From positions 7,018,012 through 7,082,011 of the forward strand of contig NZ_CM001442.1 of NCBI RefSeq assembly GCF_000244915.1: DNA of 64,000 bases. The letters are read 5' to 3'. Positions 36,193 through 45,232 of the stretch are shown piece by piece (within the stretch, counting starts at the first letter, position 1; each line of letters starts with the position of its first letter). A model generated the notes under the pieces. It was given only the letters and a program-made list of their open reading frames with translations, ran no database searches and was not told the DNA's origin. This DNA comes from Bradyrhizobium sp. WSM471. Its GTDB lineage: Bacteria; Pseudomonadota; Alphaproteobacteria; Rhizobiales; Xanthobacteraceae. Position numbers and translations under genes: made by a program.

Positions 36193-36993
36193 TCACATCA
36201 CCACGACCTTGGTGCCGACATTGACGCGGCCGTAGAGGTCGATGACGTCCTCGTTGCGCATGCGGATGCAGCCTGAGGAGACGTTGGTGCCGATGGTCCA
36301 GGGCTCGTTGGAGCCGTGGATGCGGTAGAGCGTGGAGCCCAGATACATCGCGCGCGCGCCAAGCGGATTTTCCGGGCCGCCTTCCATGTGCCTCGGCAGG
36401 TCAGGACGGCGCGCGATCATTTCCGCCGGCGGGGTCCACGCCGGCCATTCGCGCTTCGCCGTGATCGACTTCACGCCGGACCAGGTGAAGCCGGGGCGGC
36501 CGACGCCGATGCCGTAGCGCATCGCGCGGCCATTGCCCTCGACGAGGTAGAGGAATTTGTTCGGCGTATCGACCACGATCGTGCCGGCGCTTTCGTTGCC
36601 GCTATAGTCAACGAGTTGTTTCTCGAATCTCGGGTCAAACTGACGCTGCCGCGGATCCACCGCCTCCTGCTGGAGATCTGCGCCCTGCATCTGCGGCTCG
36701 CCCATCGGCGGCAGGCGACGCTGGTCGTAATAACCTGGCTGCTGCTGATACACCGGCTGCTGCGGAGCGTAGGCCGGACCGCGACCGGGCCCGTCGCCGA
36801 AGATGAACTCGATGAAGCCGCCGCCCATATTCGAATTGGAGGCGACGCGCACCGGCGCAGGCGGCACCTGCGGCTGGTAGAGCACCGCGGGCGGATCGTT
36901 CGGCACGCTATTGTCGAAGGCGCTGGCGCTGTTGGCGCCGGCAATGAAGGTGCAAGCGCTGCCAAGCAGCGCAACAGACATTTTCTTGAACAT
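36193..36993 (-). CDS. L,D-transpeptidase (YkuD/ErfK family)
   Basis: 266 residues from ATG 36993. Signal peptide (MFKKMSVALLGSACTFIAGANSASA), a Pro/Gln-rich linker, then the YkuD domain: TIVVDTPNKFLYLVEGNGRAMRYGIGVGR, YRIHGSNEPWTIGTNVSSGCIRMRNEDVIDL in sense, with the catalytic Cys in SSGCIRM. It makes 3-3 peptidoglycan or anchors proteins in the periplasm. Upstream (36994-37308) is a 315-bp non-coding gap. Confidence 0.92.
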   Translation of the reverse strand: MFKKMSVALLGSACTFIAGANSASAFDNSVPNDPPAVLYQPQVPPAPVRVASNSNMGGGFIEFIFGDGPGRGPAYAPQQPVYQQQPGYYDQRRLPPMGEPQMQGADLQQEAVDPRQRQFDPRFEKQLVDYSGNESAGTIVVDTPNKFLYLVEGNGRAMRYGIGVGRPGFTWSGVKSITAKREWPAWTPPAEMIARRPDLPRHMEGGPENPLGARAMYLGSTLYRIHGSNEPWTIGTNVSSGCIRMRNEDVIDLYGRVNVGTKVVVM

Positions 36994-37308
36994 CGACGTA
37001 CTCTGTACTGTTTCGTCTAGATCACATGCGTCGTGGCGAGGTGATGGCTGATCCGCACCCGCGACGTGGTCAATAAAGAGCAAAAGCCGTTTTGTTTGGT
37101 AAACGGAAACGCCGTTTCGATTCACCACGTCGTCGGCAGCGGTGCAATTTGGCGATCAGCGTTTATTTTCGATGAACGCCGCGCACGCATGGTTAATCGC
37201 TCGTTTGCAAGCTGTCGCGCACAACCGGGACGATAGTTCCGGCTGTGAACTTCGTGTTAAATCGCTTCTGCCTACAAAGACGCGTGAGTGAGGTGGGGGG
37301 AGTTCTTG
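36994..37308. other. Intergenic region between the divergent L,D-transpeptidase and CheZ-like genes
   Basis: No gene or hairpin stands out. A stretch near 37085-37110 contains imperfect repeats of AACGGAAACGCCGTTT. The CheZ-like gene has a strong site GTGGGGGGAG 8 nt before ATG 37309. Confidence 0.6.
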
Positions 37309-38088
37309 ATGGCTATTCACCGCAAACGTTTTCGTGTCGAGGAGGCTATTGTCGGCGAGATGCCCAGCCCCGAAATGATTGAGGAGGCTGCGCCGATGCA
37401 TAGCGAGATCATGGCCGAGTTGCGTGCGATCCGTGCACAGATGGCGAAGGGCACCGCGCCCTTGTCCGGCAGCGCCGCCATGGCGGCGATCGACGCCTCC
37501 ACGGCCCACGAGCTCTCCGAAGCCCGCACCATGCTCGATACCTACCGGGCGCAGATCGAGCAGTGCGAGAAGCTGAAGGTCGAGCTCGACCTCATCCACG
37601 ACGCCATCGACCGTACCAAGCGCGAGATCGCGACACTGCATGGCAAGAGCTTCGACGGCGGCGAAATGGCCAAGGTCAATGGCGAGCTCGGCGCGGTCGT
37701 CGGCGGCACCGAACAGGCAACCCAGCAGATCCTCGAAGCCGCCGAGTCGATCGACCAGGCGGCCAGCGCGATGGCCAAGGTGCAATCGGCCGATCAGCAG
37801 AAGCGGCTCGCCGACGATATCCAGGAACGCGTCATCTCGATCTTCGAAGCCTGCAACTTCCAGGACCTGACCGGCCAGCGCATCAGCAAGGTCATGAGCA
37901 CGATGAAGTTCATCGAGCAGCACATCAATTCCATGATGGAGATCTGGGGCGGCGTCGACGCGATCAAGTCCCACGTCGTGCCGCAGGTCGACACCCGCAG
38001 CGATGACGACAAGCTTCTCAACGGCCCGAAGCTCGCCGGCGACGTCGGCCACGCCTCGCAGGACGACATCGACGCGCTGTTCGACTGA
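37309..38088 (+). CDS. CheZ-like protein phosphatase
   Basis: 259 residues. Long helices run to the CheZ signature FEACNFQDLTGQRISKVMSTMKFIEQHIN (catalytic Asp/Gln in QDLTGQ). The extreme C-terminus ASQDDIDALFD is the CheY-binding tail typical of CheZ. CheZ dephosphorylates CheY~P in motility signalling. A terminator follows at 38115. No other chemotaxis gene is in the window, so the partner response regulator is elsewhere. ATG 37309 (MAIHRKRFRVEEAIV) follows a strong ribosome site. Confidence 0.88.
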   Translation: MAIHRKRFRVEEAIVGEMPSPEMIEEAAPMHSEIMAELRAIRAQMAKGTAPLSGSAAMAAIDASTAHELSEARTMLDTYRAQIEQCEKLKVELDLIHDAIDRTKREIATLHGKSFDGGEMAKVNGELGAVVGGTEQATQQILEAAESIDQAASAMAKVQSADQQKRLADDIQERVISIFEACNFQDLTGQRISKVMSTMKFIEQHINSMMEIWGGVDAIKSHVVPQVDTRSDDDKLLNGPKLAGDVGHASQDDIDALFD

Positions 38089-38114
38089 GCGGACGCGACA
38101 CTACGGAAAAACAA

Positions 38115-38140
38115 AACGCCGGCGAGAGCCGGCGTTTTTT
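38115..38140 (+). terminator. Rho-independent terminator of the CheZ-like gene
   Basis: AACGCCGGC-GAGA-GCCGGCGTT (38115-38136) followed by a T-run TTTTTT. Confidence 0.92.
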
Positions 38141-38141
38141 T

Positions 38142-38227
38142 CGTCATTGCGAGCGAAGCGAAGCAATCCAGACTGTATCCGCGGAGGCAGCCTGGATTGC
38201 TTCGTCGCTTCGCTTCTCGCAATGACG
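38142..38227. repeat. Palindromic repeat, CGTCATTGCGAGCGAAGCG family
   Basis: Arms CGTCATTGCGAGCGAAGCGAAGCAATCCAG (38142-38171) and CTGGATTGCTTCGTCGCTTCGCTTCTCGCAATGACG (38192-38227). A widely seen rhizobial hairpin repeat; one copy in the window. Confidence 0.88.
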
Positions 38228-38249
38228 AGTGGCTAGGCCGGCGCCGCGA

Positions 38250-38771
38250 TCACGCCCTCGGCGCGCAGCGGACGTAGACCATGTTGCCGTAGCGGGTGGC
38301 GGCGTCCTTGTCGATGAAGCGGGTGATGAGGACGCGGCCGTCGAAGGAGACGATCTCGCGGTCCTGCTCGCCGGGCGTCGGACCCGCCGGTCCGATATAG
38401 TTCTTTCCGCTGGGCGAACCCTTCAGCCGCAGCTCCTGCGGTGTTGCCTGGTCCGCCAGATGCATGATCACGCCGCCGGAGGAGCCGGCGGTGATCACAT
38501 AAGGATTTTTGCATTGGGCCCGGGCGGCAGCCTCGGTGCGGGCGCGGTCGGCCGGGTTCTGGAACGAGGCGAGGCCCCAGCGCCCGACGATCTCGTCGGC
38601 GCGGATCGACGCGGGCATTTCCGGACCGGTGCCGGGCTCGGCCTCGGGGGGCGGTGAGGACGAAGAAAAGGACGGCAGGCTCATGCCGCCGCCGCAGGCG
38701 CCAAGCAGCAGCGCCAGGCAAGAAGCCGCCGCCAGATTGGCGACCGTGCGCGCGTGAGCTGAACTGATCAT
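38250..38771 (-). CDS. Lipoprotein, hypothetical
   Basis: 173 residues from ATG 38771. A hydrophobic segment and lipobox (LALLLGACGG) mark a lipoprotein. The mature part has a Ser/Pro linker then a compact domain (ADEIVGRWGLASFQNPADRARTEAAARAQCKNPYVIT in sense). The GRWGLAS... arrangement is vaguely like small beta-barrel inhibitors, but I do not assign a family. Confidence 0.75.
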   Translation of the reverse strand: MISSAHARTVANLAAASCLALLLGACGGGMSLPSFSSSSPPPEAEPGTGPEMPASIRADEIVGRWGLASFQNPADRARTEAAARAQCKNPYVITAGSSGGVIMHLADQATPQELRLKGSPSGKNYIGPAGPTPGEQDREIVSFDGRVLITRFIDKDAATRYGNMVYVRCAPRA

Positions 38772-38927
38772 GGCATTCCCCCGGACAAAACCATGGCCGC
38801 ACCCCTGACGCAGCCAAGCGCAAAACCGCTGCCGGAGCAATGACGTCCTTTAATACGCCGGCGCCCCGAACAAGTTTCCAATGTCACCATCCTATATCCG
38901 TCTCACCAATCGCTTAACCACCTTTGC

Positions 38928-38956
38928 TTGACAGGATCGCGGCCAAGCCATATTCC
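38928..38956 (+). promoter_or_regulatory. Sigma70-type promoter of groESL
   Basis: TTGACA (38928-38933), 17-bp spacer, TATTCC (38951-38956). The expected start site is a few bases downstream, just before the CIRCE. Confidence 0.75.
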
Positions 38957-38967
38957 CGGACGCACCA

Positions 38968-38994
38968 TTAGCACTCTGAAAGATGGATTGCTAA
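38968..38994 (+). promoter_or_regulatory. CIRCE operator (HrcA binding site)
   Basis: TTAGCACTC-N9-GATTGCTAA, one change from the consensus GAGTGCTAA in the right arm. It overlaps the expected transcription start of groESL. HrcA repression with heat-shock release is predicted. Confidence 0.9.
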
Positions 38995-39084
38995 CGCGCG
39001 CCGATCGATCCTCGGGAAGGGTGGACGGAAGCGCCGCCCGCCCACTTTCACTCCTTCCGAAGCGAGCCTCCAAAGGGAAACCTC

Positions 39085-39381
39085 ATGACTAAATCCAAAT
39101 TTCGTCCGCTGCATGACCGTGTCGTGGTCAAACGTATCGACGCCGAGTCAAAGACCAAGGGCGGCATCATCATTCCGGACACGGCCAAGGAAAAGCCGTC
39201 CCAGGGCGAAGTCGTCGCCGTCGGCCCCGGTGGCCGCGACGAGGCCGGCAAGCTGATCCCGATCGACCTCAAGGTCGGCGACCGTGTGCTGTTTGGCAAG
39301 TGGTCGGGCACCGAGGTCAAGATCGACAACGATGAGCTCCTGATCATGAAGGAGTCGGACATTATGGGCGTGATGGCCTAA
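39085..39381 (+). CDS. groES: Co-chaperonin GroES
   Basis: 98 residues, standard length. GroES caps the GroEL ring. [45 protein letters not shown] in sense contains the mobile loop and roof sequences, ending in [15 protein letters not shown]. First gene of groESL behind a CIRCE. The 145-nt gap to groEL contains a perfect hairpin. Confidence 0.98.
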   Translation: MTKSKFRPLHDRVVVKRIDAESKTKGGIIIPDTAKEKPSQGEVVAVGPGGRDEAGKLIPIDLKVGDRVLFGKWSGTEVKIDNDELLIMKESDIMGVMA

Positions 39382-39406
39382 AGCCAGACGCCTGAACGGC
39401 CGCTGA

Positions 39407-39440
39407 ATGCATGCCCGGGTCACTCGATCCGGGCATGCAT
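39407..39440 (+). promoter_or_regulatory. Intercistronic hairpin between groES and groEL
   Basis: ATGCATGCCCGG (39407-39418) and CCGGGCATGCAT (39429-39440), a perfect 12-bp stem with a 10-nt loop and no T-run. It could be an mRNA processing or stabilising site. Speculative. Confidence 0.6.
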
Positions 39441-39475
39441 CATTCCGCCGGGTTCGATCGCGGACTCCGGAATGA

Positions 39476-41158
<1,683 letters not shown>

Positions 41159-41183
41159 GGCCGTCCTCGCCTGACAGTGTTGC

Positions 41184-41212
41184 GAAGGCCGCCTCCGGGC
41201 GGCCTTCTTTTT
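41184..41212 (+). terminator. Rho-independent terminator of groESL
   Basis: GAAGGCCGCC-TCCG-GGCGGCCTTC (41184-41207) followed by TTTTT. Confidence 0.93.
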
Positions 41213-41358
41213 GCCGATCATGGCCCGTGCTTTCCAATTCAACCGGCGGCCAAAACCCACTACGGTGACGCCCGATTCGAATTGTTTGGGCCTGATCTGA
41301 TCGGAAAACCGCTTCACATTTTTCCGGATCATGCCCCATTGCCTCGGGGATTTCATCG

Positions 41359-42570
41359 ATGCGCGCGCTTCTGTTTTGCTCCACGGCCGTTCTGGCGGCT
41401 CTGCTTGCAGTTTCGCCTGAGGTCGCATCCGCCCAGATGAAGCTGGCGCCGAAGGCCACGGCGCCCGGCGGCGTCGAGACGCGCTATTTCACCTCGATCG
41501 ACGGGCTGATGGACGGCAATGCCGATGTGATCCTGAAGGAGACACGCCAGGGCAAGACCGTCACCGCAGCCGTGCTCGACGTCTGTTATCCCGTCGCGAA
41601 GAATTCCGACCGCAAGGACCGCTTCGTCGTCAATCTCCAAGTCGCGGGCCAGAACCTGACGGGTACGACGCAGAGCCTCGGCGCGAAGGCGCCGGTCACC
41701 GTCAAGCTGCTGCGCAAACAGGCCGGAGACACGTTCGAATTCCGCGGCCAGATCAGCATTGGCCAGGCCGTGACCGAGGTCACCTCGCCCGACAATTCCG
41801 ATCTCAGCGAGAAGGAATTCCTCGACAACCAGACTTCCGACGACGGCATCACGCCGCAGCCGAAGGATTTCACCGACGTCTCGCCGGAAGCGATCGCGGT
41901 CAAGGTCAAGCTGGATGCAGCAACCGAGTTCCTCAAGAGCCTGAAGGGCCAGGATGTCGAGGTGACGCTGGCGAGCCTCACCGTCGGCTGCGACGCGCTG
42001 CGCGCGGGCGAGCAGACCATCAACATGTCGGTCGATCCGGAGCGCGCCGGCGCGCTGCTGGCAAAATTCAAGGCGACGCCCGGCGTCACCGCCGCGGGCT
42101 GGACCGCGGGCATGACCGAGATGGACCGCACCATCCGCATTGCCGCCGCCGACTGGAGCGACGGCGACAAGATCAACCGCGACAAGCTCGCGGCCGCGGT
42201 AGCTGGCGTGCTGAGCAGGACGCTCGCTGCAAAGCCGGTCTCGCAGAGCTTCAACCCGGCGACCGGCAAGCTCAAGCTGGTGTTCAAGCGGCCGAACCAG
42301 GACTTTCCCGCGCTCGAGCTCACCGACACGATCGAGGTCGCGGGCCTCGTCTCGCCCGACAAGCCCGGCACGACCGACAAGCTCATGCTCTGGGTCGGGA
42401 GTCCCGCGACCACGACCACCGACGAGAGCAACGGCGCCAAGCTCAATCTCTCGGACGAAGCGACCGCCGACGAGGAAGGCGATCAGCCCGACGACAACGG
42501 TTCGGTCGACGCGCTGGCCAAGGAGCTGAAAGGCCAGCGCTGGGACGCCGACAAGTCGGTGTGGAAGTAG
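41359..42570 (+). CDS. Exported protein, hypothetical
   Basis: 403 residues. Signal peptide (MRALLFCSTAVLAALLAVSPEVASA), then beta-rich sequence without a named domain (VETRYFTSIDGLMDGNADVILKETRQG, VTAAVLDVCYPVAKNSDRKDRFVVNL). Two isolated Cys could form a disulfide. An acidic Asp/Glu/Ser tail precedes the end. Probably periplasmic. Restricted to relatives as far as I can tell by eye; no function assigned. Confidence 0.72.
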   Translation: MRALLFCSTAVLAALLAVSPEVASAQMKLAPKATAPGGVETRYFTSIDGLMDGNADVILKETRQGKTVTAAVLDVCYPVAKNSDRKDRFVVNLQVAGQNLTGTTQSLGAKAPVTVKLLRKQAGDTFEFRGQISIGQAVTEVTSPDNSDLSEKEFLDNQTSDDGITPQPKDFTDVSPEAIAVKVKLDAATEFLKSLKGQDVEVTLASLTVGCDALRAGEQTINMSVDPERAGALLAKFKATPGVTAAGWTAGMTEMDRTIRIAAADWSDGDKINRDKLAAAVAGVLSRTLAAKPVSQSFNPATGKLKLVFKRPNQDFPALELTDTIEVAGLVSPDKPGTTDKLMLWVGSPATTTTDESNGAKLNLSDEATADEEGDQPDDNGSVDALAKELKGQRWDADKSVWK

Positions 42571-42577
42571 ACCCTCG

Positions 42578-42711
42578 TGCCCCGGACGCAGCGCAGCACG
42601 TCAGTGATGCGCTGCTGAGCCGGGGCCCAGATGCCGCGCACGAGATCGACGACAGATACCTGGGTCCCGGCTCTGCGCAGCAGCGTGCACGCTGCAGCGC
42701 GTCCGGGACAC
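42578..42711. repeat. Palindromic repeat, TGCCCCGGACGCAGCGCAGC family
   Basis: Long imperfect inverted repeat with arms beginning TGCCCCGGACGCAGCGCAGC and ending GCTGCAGCGCGTCCGGGACA. Lies in the gap between the convergent secreted-protein genes. Confidence 0.82.
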
Positions 42712-42722
42712 GAGAGCGAGAC

Positions 42723-43121
42723 CTAATTCCCGTTGACGCGGAAGCGCAGCGGCTTGGGGCCGACGAGCGTGAGCACGTCGCCCTGGCGCTTCCAGGTCTC
42801 GACGCTGCCCAGCGCTGCAACGAGATCGTCGTCGGCCTGGGCCCTTGCCGGTGGGCAGGATCGGTCCTGGATCTGGCCGGGGACGAAGATCACGGTGTTG
42901 CCGGCGACCGAGAACTGGCCCTTGCCGCCCTTGCACCAGAGCTCCAGCACGACCTCGCCATTGTCGCCGATCTCGATGTTCGGAATCCGCTTCGAGCCCG
43001 GCTGCGGCAGCGCCTCCAGCGTCATCTCGGTGCCGAACGGAAAACCGTCCTCCGCACGCGCGAGCGTGGACATCGCGAGCATTGCAACCGCCGCACACAC
43101 CGTCTGCCTGAACGAAACCAT
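42723..43121 (-). CDS. Exported META-domain-like protein
   Basis: 132 residues. Signal peptide MVSFRQTVCAAVAMLAMSTLARA. The mature part (GQFSVAGNTVIFVPGQIQDRSCPPARAQADDDLVAALGSVETWKRQGDVLTLVG in sense) follows the META/HslJ pattern: a beta-sheet domain with N-x-Fxxx-x-CP and a final LTL strand. Probably periplasmic, of unknown role. Confidence 0.72.
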   Translation of the reverse strand: MVSFRQTVCAAVAMLAMSTLARAEDGFPFGTEMTLEALPQPGSKRIPNIEIGDNGEVVLELWCKGGKGQFSVAGNTVIFVPGQIQDRSCPPARAQADDDLVAALGSVETWKRQGDVLTLVGPKPLRFRVNGN

Positions 43122-43202
43122 GAGACCTCTCGACCGACCTGATTTGCGGCACCTTCTATAAGACGGCGGCGCCGTTGAGAAGGTTCGCCATGCGTCACGC
43201 AG

Positions 43203-43234
43203 AAATCCCCGCGAGCAGCAACTCGCGGGGATTT
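43203..43234 (-). terminator. Hairpin terminator downstream of the permease gene
   Basis: AAATCCCCGCGAG (43203-43215) and CTCGCGGGGATTT (43222-43234), 6-nt loop; read on the minus strand it ends in ATTTCTG. Separates the permease from the META-like gene, which run in the same direction. Confidence 0.75.
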
Positions 43235-43257
43235 GCGTTGAAGCCGGGCGTGGCGTG

Positions 43258-44922
43258 CTACTTCAGCACCATCGCCGTGAACGGATAGACATAGGCCTGT
43301 AGCGTCACGAGCACGCCGACGAGGCAGGCCAGCACGATCGAGTGCCAGAACACGAAGCGCAGGATGGTGCCCTCGTGGCCGTACCAGTTGGTGGCCGTGG
43401 ATGCGACCACGATCGATTGCGCGTCGATCATCTTGCCCATCACACCGCCGGACGAGTTCGCCGCGCCCATCAGGATCGGCGACAGGCCGAGTTGCTCGGA
43501 GGTGATCTTCTGCAGGTTTCCGAACAGCACGTTGGAGGCGGTGTCCGATCCCGTCAGCGCCACGCCCAACCAGCCGAGCAGCGTGCCGAAGAAGGGATAC
43601 AGCACGCCGGTTGCAGCGAAGGCCAGGCCGAGCGTCGCGTCGACGCCGGAGAGCCGCGTCAGCGTGCCGATGGCAAGCATCGCCGAGATCGTGATCAGCG
43701 AAATCGCACACAGCCGGATGGTGCGCCCGTACTGGATCAAGAGCTTGCCGGGCCCGACGCCCATCAGGAAGCCGGAGATGATCGCGGCGATCAGCATGCC
43801 CGTGCCGGTGAACGAGAGATAGGTGAAGCCGAACACCGCGCTCTCTTTCGTCGGCCCTGGCGCAACCGGCGGCATCTTGTTGATCATCTGATGCAGCTCG
43901 GGAACGGGATAGCTCCAGGTGAAGATCGAGTTCGCCCAGGTCTTGAATCCACCATTGCCCCAGATCAGCATCACGATACAGACGATGATCCACGGCAGCA
44001 GCGCGCTGAACAGCTCGCTTTGCGTCAGCGGCGTCTTGTCCATCGGTTTTGCCGCGGCCATGGTGGCGGCCGATTCATCGCGGCCGCGCAGCGCCGGGGA
44101 CAGCCAGAGCTGCCTGGGTTGCCAGACCTTCAGGAACAGGATCAGCGCCCCCATCGAGATCAGCGACGCACCGATGTCGACGATCCAGGGATTGACGTAG
44201 TTGGAGATCACGAATTGTGGGACCGCGAACGACACGCCGGTGACCAGGATGGCCGGCCACACGTCCTTCATGCCCCTCCAGCCCGCGAACGCCCACACCA
44301 CCCAGAACGGCACGATCAGCGAGAAGAACGGCAATTGCCGGCCGACCATCGCGCCGAGGATGTAGGGATCAAGCCCGGTGACCGAGGCAAGGCCCTGGAT
44401 CGGCGTACCCAGCGCGCCATAGGCGACCGGCGCGGTGTTGGCGATCAGCGACAGGCCGCTTGCTGCAAGCGGCGAGAAGCCGAGGCCGATCAGGACGGCG
44501 CCCGTGATCGCGACCGGCGTCCCGAAGCCCGAGGCGCCTTCGAAGAAGGCGCCGAACGAGAATGCGATCAGCAGCAATTGCAACCGCCGGTCCTCGGTGA
44601 CGCCGCCGACCGCGCGCTTGAGCAATTCGAAGCGTCCGGTGGTCACCGTCACCTGGTAGAGGAAGATGACGTTGAGAACGATCCAGCCGATCGGGAAGAA
44701 GCCGGTGACGATGCCCAGCACCGAGGCGCGGATCGACATGTTCGCCGGCATGGTGAAGACGAAGATCGTGATCAAATTGGCCACGATCACGGCAATGACC
44801 GCCGCGATATGAGCCTGGACGCGGCCGCTCGCGATCAGGACCAGCAATGTGACGACAGGGACTGCCGCCGCGATCGTCGACAGCACAGGGCTGTGCAACG
44901 GGTCATAAACTTGATTCCACAT
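43258..44922 (-). CDS. lldP: L-lactate/glycolate permease, LctP family
   Basis: 554 residues, about 13-14 hydrophobic helices. The N-terminus MWNQVYDPLHSPVLSTIAAAVPVVTLLVLIASGRVQAH and the segments FGAFFEGASGFGTPVAITGAVLIGLGFSPL and GVALTGSDTASNVLFGNLQKITSEQLGLSPILMGAANSSGGVMGKM in sense are diagnostic. The family includes LldP and glycolate permease GlcA. A glcDEF operon is 4 kb downstream, so glycolate or lactate uptake fits. ATG 44922 has a strong GGAGG site; the longer frame to 45120 is noise. Confidence 0.93.
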   Translation of the reverse strand: MWNQVYDPLHSPVLSTIAAAVPVVTLLVLIASGRVQAHIAAVIAVIVANLITIFVFTMPANMSIRASVLGIVTGFFPIGWIVLNVIFLYQVTVTTGRFELLKRAVGGVTEDRRLQLLLIAFSFGAFFEGASGFGTPVAITGAVLIGLGFSPLAASGLSLIANTAPVAYGALGTPIQGLASVTGLDPYILGAMVGRQLPFFSLIVPFWVVWAFAGWRGMKDVWPAILVTGVSFAVPQFVISNYVNPWIVDIGASLISMGALILFLKVWQPRQLWLSPALRGRDESAATMAAAKPMDKTPLTQSELFSALLPWIIVCIVMLIWGNGGFKTWANSIFTWSYPVPELHQMINKMPPVAPGPTKESAVFGFTYLSFTGTGMLIAAIISGFLMGVGPGKLLIQYGRTIRLCAISLITISAMLAIGTLTRLSGVDATLGLAFAATGVLYPFFGTLLGWLGVALTGSDTASNVLFGNLQKITSEQLGLSPILMGAANSSGGVMGKMIDAQSIVVASTATNWYGHEGTILRFVFWHSIVLACLVGVLVTLQAYVYPFTAMVLK

Positions 44923-45232
44923 GATCTTCCTCCCCACGCATGTGTGCTGCAGGCGGCCCGCGTGGACAGCCGATCCTGCTTGACGCTGAAGCGATAACCC
45001 CCGAGCTGGACGCGAATTCCTCGCGAATGCAGCGGTTCCCGTCCGCTCACAAGCTCGCGAAATCCCGGAGGCCCCCACCCCGCGCCGATGGGCCCATGCT
45101 AGGGTTGCAAGCTGCGACAAGCCAACGCAAATTGCAGGACTTGCGACTTTAGTCTAAGTGCGCCGATTTCCGCCATCGTCCCAGGTCTTTGGCCCGGGCA
45201 GTTGTGCACATCCCCTCAGGAGACAGAGCTCT
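44923..45232. other. Intergenic region between the divergent permease and ABC transporter genes
   Basis: Holds the two ribosome sites (GGGGAGGAAGATC before the permease, AGGAGACAGAGCT before the ABC gene) and a long antisense-looking open frame rejected below. No hairpin or operator recognised. Confidence 0.6.

Larger units (their letters stand above)
38772..39084. other. Regulatory region upstream of groES
   Basis: 313-bp gap between the divergent lipoprotein and groES genes. It contains the promoter and CIRCE listed separately, and GGAAA before groES. Otherwise nothing gene-like. Confidence 0.8.

Noticed and set aside
43342..44997. 551-residue open frame on the plus strand opposite the permease gene
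   Set aside because: Rich in Arg, Asp, His and Gly without hydrophobic core. It is the antisense shadow of a GC-rich gene; the permease on the other strand has clear family motifs.
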